64,000 nucleotides of DNA from Ganoderma boninense. Lineage: Eukaryota; Basidiomycota; Agaricomycetes; Polyporales; Polyporaceae. Location: contig CM035307.1 in assembly GCA_002900995.3 (NCBI GenBank), positions 4,108,270 through 4,172,269 of the forward strand, given 5' to 3'. How positions within the stretch are numbered: position 1 is the first letter of the stretch; the number at the start of each line of letters is the position of its first letter. This document shows positions 1 to 9,301 of this stretch, piece after piece. The notes below the pieces were generated by a model. The model had not been told where the DNA came from. It was given only the letters and a program-made list of their open reading frames with translations, and made no database searches. Both the position numbers and the translations under genes were made by a program.

Positions 1-32
1 TTTGCAACGAGTAGTGGTTAACGGTTTGACAG

Positions 33-2227
33 CAACGACAAGGCCACCTTCTATGTCGACACGCAGAAGTCCTCGCACCTCCGTGGCCGCCGGTCCATCG
101 TGCCCTGCGCGAACATCCTCGGCGGTGGCTCCAGCATCAACTTCCAGATGTACACTCGTGCCTCTGCGTCTGATTGGGGTGAGTACAGCTTGCGTCCTCT
201 CTCCTAAGACTGTTTCCGACACTATCCGTTCCAGACGACTTCAAGATGGAGGGCTGGAAAGCGAACGACCTTCTTCCCCTCATGAAGCGTCTGGAGAACT
301 ACCAGAAGCCGACGAACAACGACACGCACGGCTACGACGGTCCCATCGCTATCAGCAACGGCGGACAAGTCCAGCCCGTAGCCCAGGACTTCCTTCGGGC
401 ATCGCACGCAATCGGTGTGCCCTTCAGCGGTTGGTTTCGCATCCAAAAATGTTCCCACCCATTTTGAGGGCTCACGACTTTTGGCACAGACGATATCCAG
501 GACCTCAAGACTGCCCACGGTGCCGAGATCTGGGCCAAGTACATCAACCGCCACACTGGGCGTCGGTCCGATGCTGCGACTGGTACGTACCACTTTCAAA
601 CTCCTTGTCCGAGTCTTCGTCAGCTCGCTCAACGGTGTCACACAGCCTACGTGCACAGCGTGATGGACACGCAGAACAACCTGTTCCTCCGCTGCAACGC
701 GCGCGTCAGCCGCGTCCTCTTCGACGCGAACAACAAGGCGGTCGGCGTCGCGTACGTGCCCTCGCGCAACCGCGCGAACAACGCGGACGTGCTCGAGACC
801 ATCGTCAAGGCGCGCAAGATGGTCGTTCTCAGCTCCGGCACTCTTGGCACGCCTCAGGTAAGGGCGAAGATCGAACTCTGTGGAGGTCATGGGACGAACA
901 CTAACACTAACCGTGTCTTCCTCGGCAGATCCTCGAGCGCTCTGGTGTGGGTAATGCCGAGCTTCTCAGCAAGCTCAAGATCCCCGTCGTGAGCGACCTT
1001 CCCGGCGTCGGCGAGGAGTACCAGGACCATTATACCACCCTCTCCAGTGAGTCCTTCGCGCTTCATCGTCCCTCCAGTGAAACTAACCGTGTGTCCCTTC
1101 CTTAGTCTTCCGCGTATCCAATGAGACGCAGACCCTCGACGACTTCCTGCGCGGCGACAAAGACACACAGAGGGAGCTGTTCGCCGAGTGGGAGACGAGC
1201 CCCGAGAAGGCGCGCCTCTCCTCGAACGCGATCGACGCCGGGTTCAAGATCCGGCCCACGGCGGCGGAGCTCGCGGAGATGGGCCCCGAGTTCAATGCGC
1301 TCTGGGACCGCTACTTCAAGGACAAGCCCGACAAGCCGGTCATGTTCGGCTCGATCGTCGGGGGCGCGTACGCGGACCACGCGCTGCTGCCGCCGGGCAA
1401 GTACGTCACGATGTTCCAGTACCTGGAGTACCCCGCGTCGCGCGGGAAGATCCACGTGCGCTCTGCGAACCCGTACGTCGAGCCGTTCTTCGATTCGGGC
1501 TTCATGAACAACAAGGCGGACTTCGCGCCCATCCGCTGGAGCTACAAGAAGACGCGCGAGGTCGCGCGCCGCATGGACGGTGCGCGTTCTCCTTCTCCCC
1601 TTCACAACATTCTACCATCGACTGAGCGCGTTCGCTAGCGTTCCGCGGCGAGCTCGCCTCGCACCACCCACGCTTCCACCCGGACTCGCCCGCGGCTGCG
1701 CGCGACATCGACCTGCAGACCGCGAGGGAGCTGCTCCCGAATGGGCTCACCGTCGGGATCCACATGGGGACGTGGCACAGCCCGTCGGAGCCGTACGACG
1801 CGTCCAAGGTGCACGAGGACATCAAGTACACGAAGGAGGACGACCAGGCGATCGACGACTGGATCTCGGACCACGTCGAGACGACATGGCACTCGCTCGG
1901 GACGTGCGCAATGAAGCCGCGCGAGCAGGGCGGCGTCGTCGACGCGCGCCTCAACGTGTACGGAACGCAGAACCTCAAGTGCGTCGACCTCTCGATCTGC
2001 CCGGACAACCTCGGCACGAACACGTACTCGTCGGCGCTCCTCGTGGGCGAGAAGGGCGCGGACCTCATCGCGCAGGACCTCGGTGCGTGCTATCTGTTTA
2101 TGTCATATGTAGGTGCTTCGGGGTTGACTTACGGTGGACTGTAGGCCTCAAGCTTCGCTTCCCTCACGCACCTGTCCCGCATGCGCCGGTCCCGACTGGC
2201 AAGCCGGCGACTCAACTCGTTCGGTGA
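33..2227 (+). CDS. Alcohol (methanol) oxidase, GMC family AA3_3, 5'-truncated by window edge
   Basis: FAD-dependent oxidase of the glucose-methanol-choline family; the closest remembered relatives are basidiomycete methanol/alcohol oxidases, which oxidise short primary alcohols to aldehyde plus H2O2. Eight exons are read: 33-178, 235-429, 490-582, 646-857, 929-1046, 1106-1579, 1639-2082 and 2145-2227. All junctions keep frame and the stop is TGA 2225-2227. Bases 1-32 look like the end of an intron (branch-like TTAAC, acceptor ACAG). Seen: the FAD-binding loop with [10 protein letters not shown], the GMC signature SSGTLGTPQ, and the C-terminal active-site pair, His in [11 protein letters not shown] and Asn in [11 protein letters not shown]. 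The N-terminal dinucleotide-binding motif lies outside the window. The C-terminus (TQLVR) lacks an SKL-type peroxisomal signal, which fits the secreted or atypically targeted wood-rot enzymes; that is inference. Substrate (methanol or other alcohols) is not decided by sequence alone. Confidence 0.88.
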
Positions 2228-3039
2228 GGCCACTATGCGCGCGCTGTGTTCGTCACCTGCCAGCACGAAGGTGGCTTGTAGTTCTATTGCATGACACTTT
2301 ACTTCCCTGCTTGTGCATCGCCCGGCCTGCAACAGTTGTGTGTATGATTATCGCATATCTCTCCGCTTGTATGTACGAATAGAAATGCTAGTATCTTCAA
2401 TACAATGACAGTACTACGGGCTATCGCTCCTCAATAATTGCTCTGAAAGTTGTGCACTCAGTTATATTTCACACAACTCGGAGGGGTTGTTAACGGTGAC
2501 GTAGACATGCTCTAGTGTCAGAGACTGGAGGTTTACCAGCATACGTGTTAGAGGTGTGACTCAAGCACTCGGGTCCACCGGCATTATAATGCTTGATATT
2601 GCCACAACTGAAACCGGAACGACGATGGGGATGCACTGCCATGAGCTTAACCACAACGGAATACGTCAGACTCGGTACAAGATTCCGATCTAAACTAGTG
2701 TATGTTCGAGCTCTGGATCTGACAGTTGGCATCGAGCCAGGCTTGAGACGCGTCGAGGTTGCGATCGGCTCTCCGGGCCGGTAGCACAGCCACCGAAGCG
2801 TAGCATCAGGATTGCCATATTCGGAACGCGTGGGTACTTAGACTTCCACCAAACTCTCACAAACTTAGAACGGCTGCCTCTGTTCGTTTTCTCTGAATAT
2901 CCGCTGCCCTCATGCTCTCTCCTACCACCATCATCTCGACGCCATCAACGTCCTAGCTCGCTGCCTACGACTCTCTGACGACTGCTGACGATCCTAACGA
3001 GCACTCCATCGTGGAACTGTTCACCTGGGACTTGGGGCA
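2228..3039. other. Intergenic region, no gene seen
   Basis: This AT-richer stretch probably holds the 3' end of the alcohol oxidase transcript and the promoter of the exons that begin at 3040. No convincing reading frame, tRNA or repeat was seen. Confidence 0.5.
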
Positions 3040-3494
3040 ATGTCAGTGCCGACGGACGCGGGACCCGAACCCGCCCGTGGACCCACTCCGACGCGCTCGA
3101 ACTCCATCCCATTTCCTTCGGATAGTGGAGACCAGAGGTTGAAAGGTCAGTAGCTTGCGTTAATGTGATCCGAAGCACTGCTCATCGGCCGCATACTGTC
3201 GCAGAGTCGCACTCCTCCTCATCGAACCTGACCAGCTCGGACAAGCTCACCGCCCTCCCGACACAATCCACTCCTGTCCTCGATCGCCTCAAGACCTTCA
3301 CCCGCGGCGGCCGGCGAAGTACCGATGCGTCTCTCACTTCCATCGATTCCGCATCCGGCAGTCTGCACGCGTTGCACTCGCTCCCCGACGCGACCGACAG
3401 AGCGAGTCGGACTCTTCAGTCGCGAAGGACACCCCGAGGGCAAGGAACGAGAGCGGCCGCTCTCTTCCTGGGTCGTTTCAGAATGTCAGAGCCG
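3040..3494 (+). CDS. N-terminal exons of a Ser/Pro-rich disordered protein (partial model)
   Basis: Two exons read well together: ATG 3040 to 3145, a 59-nt intron (GTCAGT...GCAG, 3146-3204), then 3205-3494 ending at a strong GTGAGT donor. The product is low in complexity, rich in Ser, Thr, Pro and Arg, with no recognised domain (MSVPTDAGPEP at the start, then TPVLDRLKTFTRGGRRSTD). No stop codon is met before the donor, so the gene continues downstream. A possible next acceptor is GTAG at 3572-3575, but the sequence after it is not clearly coding. The same style of disordered, SP-rich sequence resumes at 5227 in front of a membrane domain, so this may be the true N-terminus of that gene. The phases do not match directly (phase 0 donor, phase 1 needed), so at least one exon is missing from this reading. 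Confidence 0.5.
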
Positions 3495-5226
3495 GTGAGT
3501 ACGATGCCTTCCGTCGTCCCCTTGCCTCTTTCCGTGCCTTTCTCCTCCGTTCCCTGCTGCTCTGTCTTCACGTAGCGGGAGTGCGTGGTCTCCCCTTCCC
3601 GTGTCCATGAAATGTCAGATTACCGTCTGCTTTTCACCAAACTGTTCCTTGGTGACATCATTCACCGTGGATCGTTTCGCCAAGGCGTGATGGGACACCA
3701 TCCAATGCACGTCATTGGGTGCCATGGTGGGAAGTTCTCTACGAACATGATCTATAGGTCCCGGTGACGTCCGTAGAGGTGGTCTACGCGTCACGAATGC
3801 GCCCTGAAGGAGCTGCCGAGTGTTTTGTCCATATATGCTGAACAAACTTCCTTGTTCTCGGAGCTCGAAGCAGACCATGCCTGAGTTGTCGAGCTCTCAC
3901 GAATCCGACTATGACCGTGGTCATATTCCCTTGCCCATACGCAAGGGCCCGTAGGCAAGGCAATATGATGGAGGAGAAAGGTATACTTGAGAGTGCAATC
4001 GCGACCGCGATTGCTCTCTCCATCATGGCCATGTTTTGCCTTTTCCCTCCCGCGCCCTATCTCGGAGGTGACGCGTACAGTTGTCTCCCTTGGGCCTCGC
4101 CGATCTGGAATGGCGGTCCCAAACGGGACTGCGGATAAACCTTGTTGCAGAGCCCACTCCTCGCCTGGTGTACAGCCATGGCTATGGCTGAGAAAAGTAA
4201 ACTTTGTCAATTCACGGGAATATATTTTCCGTAGACGATTCAATGCGCTTGGTCTCTCTCGCCTCTCCTTTCCTCAGCAGCTACCTCCCCTCTCGCTCCT
4301 CGTCCTTTGAAATCTAAAGCAATGAATGTGAACTTTGCCTTAATTTTTGGGGGCGTGAGGTCGAAGAGGAACTTCGCCCTGTGTCGTACTTGCAATACAG
4401 TGGCGGTGTTCTGCTAACCGCCCAGGCCGCTCCGCTGTCTTGTACCTTTTCTCGGATGGCGGCTTAGCGGACTTGACAGCTGTTTTCATGACTATAGGCC
4501 CTTTGAGCACTTTTCTATACACAGGCGGACATCGAAGTTCGATCATGATCTGCGCCTTTCGTTAGCTGTATATCTGTATCTCAGCTCTGTTCTGCATTGA
4601 TGCCGCGCCTTCGATGTTTGGGCTGAAAGCCCACCTGGGCGTGTAACACGTGCCTGAGATTCAGCTAGAGTAAAATCGTCGTGGTGCCTACAGTCCCGAA
4701 GACGAATAGCTTTCTTGGCGGTGGTTGGCCGCCAGTGTACCACTCCAATAGCCCTCCTGGCGCCAAGTTGTCGTTATAAGATCATAGACAACTGGAAAGG
4801 AAGAAGGGCCTCCCCAACAAAGGTCATCCCTTGGTTCCCGATCTATTCTTCATGTCTATCTCTTGTGAAGCGAGTGTAGTCATGCAGTAGATGGACTGGG
4901 CTCACCGTAGGAGATTGGCACGTAATTGGAGCTCCCATTCGATTATCCAATGGTTGGGGCACATGTGATCTGTCCTTTCCTCTGAGAATACGTTCAGACC
5001 TGGTAATGTCTGGATGGGACTCAAGCTATCGCTAGAGGCCCATGGCAACTAAGCATGAGTATGCATGTGGCGTCGAAGAAGAATCGAGTCTTTCTGTGCC
5101 CTCGAGGGGTTGCTGCACTGGTATCTATGTTGCGAATAGCCGACGGCTTTCATTGATATCGAGAACAGTCCTCTTTTTGAATCATCTGTTCTTCTGGCAG
5201 TTACTGACCAGCATTGTTTACCACAG
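3495..5226. other. 1.7-kb stretch without clear coding, hairpin cluster inside
   Basis: No convincing exon was recognised. It is either the gap between two genes or an unusually long intron of one gene; other introns in the window are about 50-60 nt. Three adjacent inverted repeats lie at 3911-4020 and are listed separately. A CAG acceptor at 5224-5226 opens the exon that follows. Confidence 0.45.
3911..4020. repeat. Cluster of three nested or adjacent hairpins
   Basis: Hairpin 1: ATGACC/GGTCAT at 3911-3924 with a 2-nt loop. Hairpin 2: CATATTCCCTTGCC (3922-3935) against GGCAAGGCAATATG (3954-3967), 13 of 14 paired, with an inner CCCTTGC/GCAAGGG pair (3928-3934/3941-3947). Hairpin 3: GAGAGTGCAATCGCG (3989-4003) against CGCGATTGCTCTCTC (4006-4020), near perfect with a 2-nt loop. 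They may be the core of a small foldback element or a structured RNA; nothing here decides. Confidence 0.7.
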
Positions 5227-6957
5227 CCGCCCTAGGTCGCTTAAGCCATAACGACTCGCCGTCTTTCTACTCCCGCGACAGTCCAGCACCAACGCGGGGA
5301 CAGGTATATAACCAATCGCCTCCCCCTTCGCGCGGTCGCGGCCGGAGTACGAGATCCCCCGACCACAACTTGTCGCCCCGCATGCAAGGTCGAGATACCC
5401 TTCAGACACCGCCTTCTCGCTCCCCTGCTCAGTCACGAGCTGCGTCACCTCTACGCATCTTGCATGGCTGGAATTTGCACCGTAACCATACCCGCGACGA
5501 ACGCTTTATACCCCCAGATCCTTTCAGCTCGCATATCCGCTGGTTTGGGTTCCGCCGAGAGCATTCCCCGTCGCGCCCTTTGGAGGCTACGCCTCCGTAT
5601 GTCCCCGGTTCTCCGGCCTTCTCCCCGAGGACATCACATACAACGCCGAATCGCCCGCTTTGGTCACGCGTGGTGATCGCCGTGTGCCCCGTCCGTGCCC
5701 GCAAGGGCCTTGACGAGGACGAGGATGAGAAGCGGAAGAAGCGCAAGCGCAACGCATGGCGCGTGTACCTCAGCGATGCCAGCTTCTTCTTCACATACAC
5801 CCTCCCCCGTCTCGTGTACCTCAACTTCCTTCTGCAACTGCCCGCTCTCTACTGGCAGCGTGTCGCGCGCGTGTTCGAGGACGCCGAGCTTAGCAAGCCA
5901 GAGATCGAGCGGCTCATCGATGCGTGCGGCGACTTCGCGCACGACCCCTCGGTCGACGCGTTCATAGCGGCGGGTTTCACGACGCCGACTCACAACGTGA
6001 AACCGCTGCCTAACGGCCTGCCATATCCAGAGGAGTGGACGCCGCCGACGGTGTCGCCCGCGCTGGCGCGGTTCAAGATCTCGTGGGAGAACTTCGTGGA
6101 CACGCTCATGCGCGAGTGGAAGACGTTCAACCTCGTGTCCGCGCTGCTCACCACGTAAGCTCTTATCATTTATCCCGTCGAGGGCGCGAACTGTGCTGAC
6201 GGCAGCGCGCGCAGCGGCGATCCTCACGATCTTCCAGATCGAGGACGCCGCGAACGACCCCGTGACGCGCTGGGCGTCGCTCTTCTCGCTCATCTTCGCG
6301 ATCATGTCGCTCTCGTTCGGGTGCGTGTACATCGTGCACTTCGGGACGATGCGCTCGATGGACCGCGCGTCGCGCTGGGCGGAGGAGGCGCGCAAGACGC
6401 GCGCGGCGGTGCTCTGGAACATCTGGGTGCTGCTCGCGACGCCCGCGGTCTGGCTCGCGTGGTCGATGATCACGTTCTGCATCGCGATCCTCTCGTTCGT
6501 GTGGCGCACGGGCTCGGAGGACGACGTGAACGGGTACCCCCCACTCACGAAGGGTCAGGCGGTGGGCGTGCGGGTCGCGATCTCGATCGTCTTTGCGTTC
6601 GGGCTGTTCAACTTCGCGATGATCATCCGCACGTTCTCGGCGTACTCGCACCTCTCGGTCAAGCGGGACCGGCAGAGCCGGTTCCGCGCGGAGTGGGAGG
6701 AGGAGCGGGGCAGGCGCGAGCGGCGGAACAAGCGTCGACAGTCGGACGACGAGAAGGAGAGGGGGAAAGAGAAGGGGAAGCGGATGTCTCCGTCGATGGT
6801 CGGACTTGGGCTGTCTGGCGTTGGGGAGAAGGACGCGAGTTCGGCTGGGGTCATTCTCGAGAACGTCGACTTGGAGAAGGGGGATGGGGTCTACCTGGCT
6901 GGGGAACGACTTCGACCGTTGGGCACGATGTCGCCGAGATTATCGCCCAAGCTCTAG
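5227..6957 (+). CDS. Conserved basidiomycete multi-pass membrane protein (start not found)
   Basis: The exon follows an ACCACAG acceptor at 5226, so upstream exons must exist; the ATG is not identified. The first about 150 residues are disordered and Ser/Pro/Arg-rich. A basic KRKKRKRN stretch then precedes hydrophobic segments: FFFTYTLPRLVYLNFLLQLP; WASLFSLIFAIMSLSFGCVY; VLWNIWVLLATPAVWLAW; and AVGVRVAISIVFAFGLFN. The C-terminal tail is charged, with many Arg, Glu and Lys. The stop is TAG at 6955-6957. I recall homologues of unknown function in Agaricomycetes but no named family. Oddity: the donor GTAAGC at 6155 joined to either CAG acceptor (ending 6205 or 6214) shifts the frame by one before AILTIFQIEDAA. 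The acceptor that keeps frame (ending 6182) would give a 28-nt intron. A 1-nt sequence error near 6215 would explain this. Confidence 0.72.
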
Positions 6958-9210
6958 TTCGAGGATGGGGGGATCCGTTAGATTTTGGACGAGTAGGGGA
7001 TGAGGGAGATATGAGCTGACCTGCTGGCTTTCGGGTGAGTGCTGACCTTCTCGAGAGGAAGTGGAGAGAGGAGCAGTTCAGTAGCCGTTGCTCACGGGGG
7101 TCTCGTTTGCAGGGCTTTCGACGTTATTGACGCTCTCACATGAAGTTCTTGGACAATGCATCCGCACGTGTATACCAATACCCACACACAAGTTTCTGTC
7201 AATATGTTATCGATATCTGGGCATGTCGCAATACCATCTTGCTTGACTTGGAATGAATGGCACAAGACCCCTTCGTCTCGATATACATGGGTCTCATATC
7301 TCCTTTGACGGAAGGACGGGACGGAGGTTCTCCACAGTCTTATTGTTGAAGACTTGGCGAAGTAAAAACACAGCCAATTGGTCAGCTCGCCGACTTCAAC
7401 GCTGTCATTGAGCGTAGCCGGCTCTCCGCATCCGTGACACTGTTCACCGACGCGTATCGCGGAATGTGAGTAATGCTCTTTTGCCCTCCTACAAAGCCTT
7501 ACGATGCGAACCTCGTCCTTTGGCACAGTATTTGGAGCCGTCCATGCTCTCAGGTCATATTCAAGGGGAAGACACTACAGTTGAAGCAAGTCCTGCTGAG
7601 AGCTGTTAGCTTCGGCTATGGCACGCGAAGACCAAGAGGGCGGTATCCGCAGTATTCCGATGACTAATGCTGTGGTGAGTATTCCATCCAGGCGAACCGT
7701 TTTCAAGCTTGTTTGCTACCTGCGCGCACACGAGCCACCCAGAAACCTATCCTAGACATGGCGTCACGTTGCGTCCATGTGCGCCAAGGGCAAGAAGAGT
7801 GTATCCTTAAACCTCCTTTTGCACAGCCAAGTCCTCTTGGAACCCTGCCCAAGCACAACCGTGCCGCATCTCAGCAGTGTTCGGATAGAGTCCGAGTCCT
7901 GGTCAGCACGCAAGTTCCAATGATCCTCGGTGCCTGAGCCCGTAACCATGGATTCGGGAGTCGGAGGAAGAGAGCGTGTACAAGCCGGAGGTTATACTCC
8001 TACCAAGTAAAGAAATGTGGGCACCGGACCCAAGGTTGAACCACCGAGTTGTGTGCCGACCGTTCAACTCGGTAGAGATCATCCTCCTCGCCGCAATGCG
8101 ATCCAAACACGGCGTCATCAGTCAATAGTTGGTCGCCCCACTGCACAGAGCACTAGTGCTGACCAAACATCCTCCTTCGTTTGCTGCGCGTGGGGAGCAT
8201 GGTACACGTTGAGGCGGAGATCAGCATGGGAATGCGCAGTAAAGTTCCCCTCGGACCTGCCTATTCCGCCGGGAGTCCGCTCGTCCGAACTCATCTCCGA
8301 GCCTGTGCGTCATAGAAGGTGCTTGGTTGTTTATGCATTGTTGGTCTATACTGACGATGGAGGTTGTAGTATGCCAGGATCGCTAGAATCAAGTATGACA
8401 TAAAGGTCCACCCGATTGACTATAAAGGCCGCAGACTCCAGTTTCCTTAACATTCTCGACCAGCCAGACACGGCTGCAGGTTTTTCAAGAAAATCTCTCA
8501 GACTTGCCGTTCGTGGGCTTTGAAAAACTTTCCGTCTTACAGCCTTTGGCACCAGGTTCTTGATTCCCTTGTGTATCTCACCCCCCACCCGCAGTGAGAA
8601 ACGTGAACTCATAATCTGTAGCCAAGCTTGATCTATGGGAACATCTCCAAAGAAGACAGGTGACCGGACCTGATGTCGGACAGGACCCGAACGAACCTCA
8701 GAGGATCCAAGTTGTTAAAACTATCCAAGACTTCACCGGGTACTGTGCATTTACACGTTCCGTGGCTGGACGCTGAGCCTTTCCCAGAACCACAAGCATG
8801 GATCTCTTCTCACAATGTTGTCGGGATAGGTCCCTCGTCCCAACACTGAGTCGTCCAGCGCATTGGAACAGCAGCTCAATAAATGGCTCGTCAAGTCAAC
8901 ACAGACATCACATTTGTAGGGTGTCAGCTTTGCAAAACAACTTGGCATTTGTCTTGCAGTACGTTTACCTCCGCTTCAGGACTGTCAGGATGTTTATTTT
9001 TAACCCATCGCAGCTACTCCCACAGCGATGCCAAGAACCTATGTTGAGCAGAGATCTCCTGCTGCGTCGTCTCCAACGCCGCGCAGAGAACGAACTTTTC
9101 TCAATGCCAAGGTAGTATTGCACCATCTCCAAGCGCTTTTAGCATGGATTCACCCCTGTTCGAAATTTAGCCACCTTTTGTGTGGAATGTTCTGGGCTAC
9201 TCGATGGTGG
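6958..9210. other. Intergenic region, no gene seen
   Basis: About 2.2 kb of lower-GC DNA between the membrane-protein gene and the repeat-peptide gene. Open frames here are short and show no recognisable domain or sensible intron pattern. The last part is the promoter of the gene starting at 9302. Confidence 0.5.
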
Positions 9211-9216
9211 TATAAA
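9211..9216 (+). promoter_or_regulatory. TATA box of the repeat-peptide gene
   Basis: TATAAA in the context GGTGGTATAAAGAGG, 86 nt upstream of the ATG at 9302. The spacing fits a transcription start near 9240. A clean TATA box suggests a strongly regulated, possibly highly expressed gene. Confidence 0.6.
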
Positions 9217-9301
9217 GAGGACTCTCCTCGAAGACAATGACCTCCAGCCTCGCAGCTCCAGCTATCCGCTCCATCTGAATACGCCTTCTCGTCTCATCGC
9301 C

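Noticed and set aside
2..904. 300-codon plus-strand open frame at the window start
   Set aside because: It reads through introns of the alcohol oxidase gene in the wrong frame; the spliced frame gives the GMC oxidase.
7092..7526. 144-codon minus-strand frame in the gap after the membrane-protein gene
   Set aside because: No recognisable domain or promoter; length is within chance for this region.
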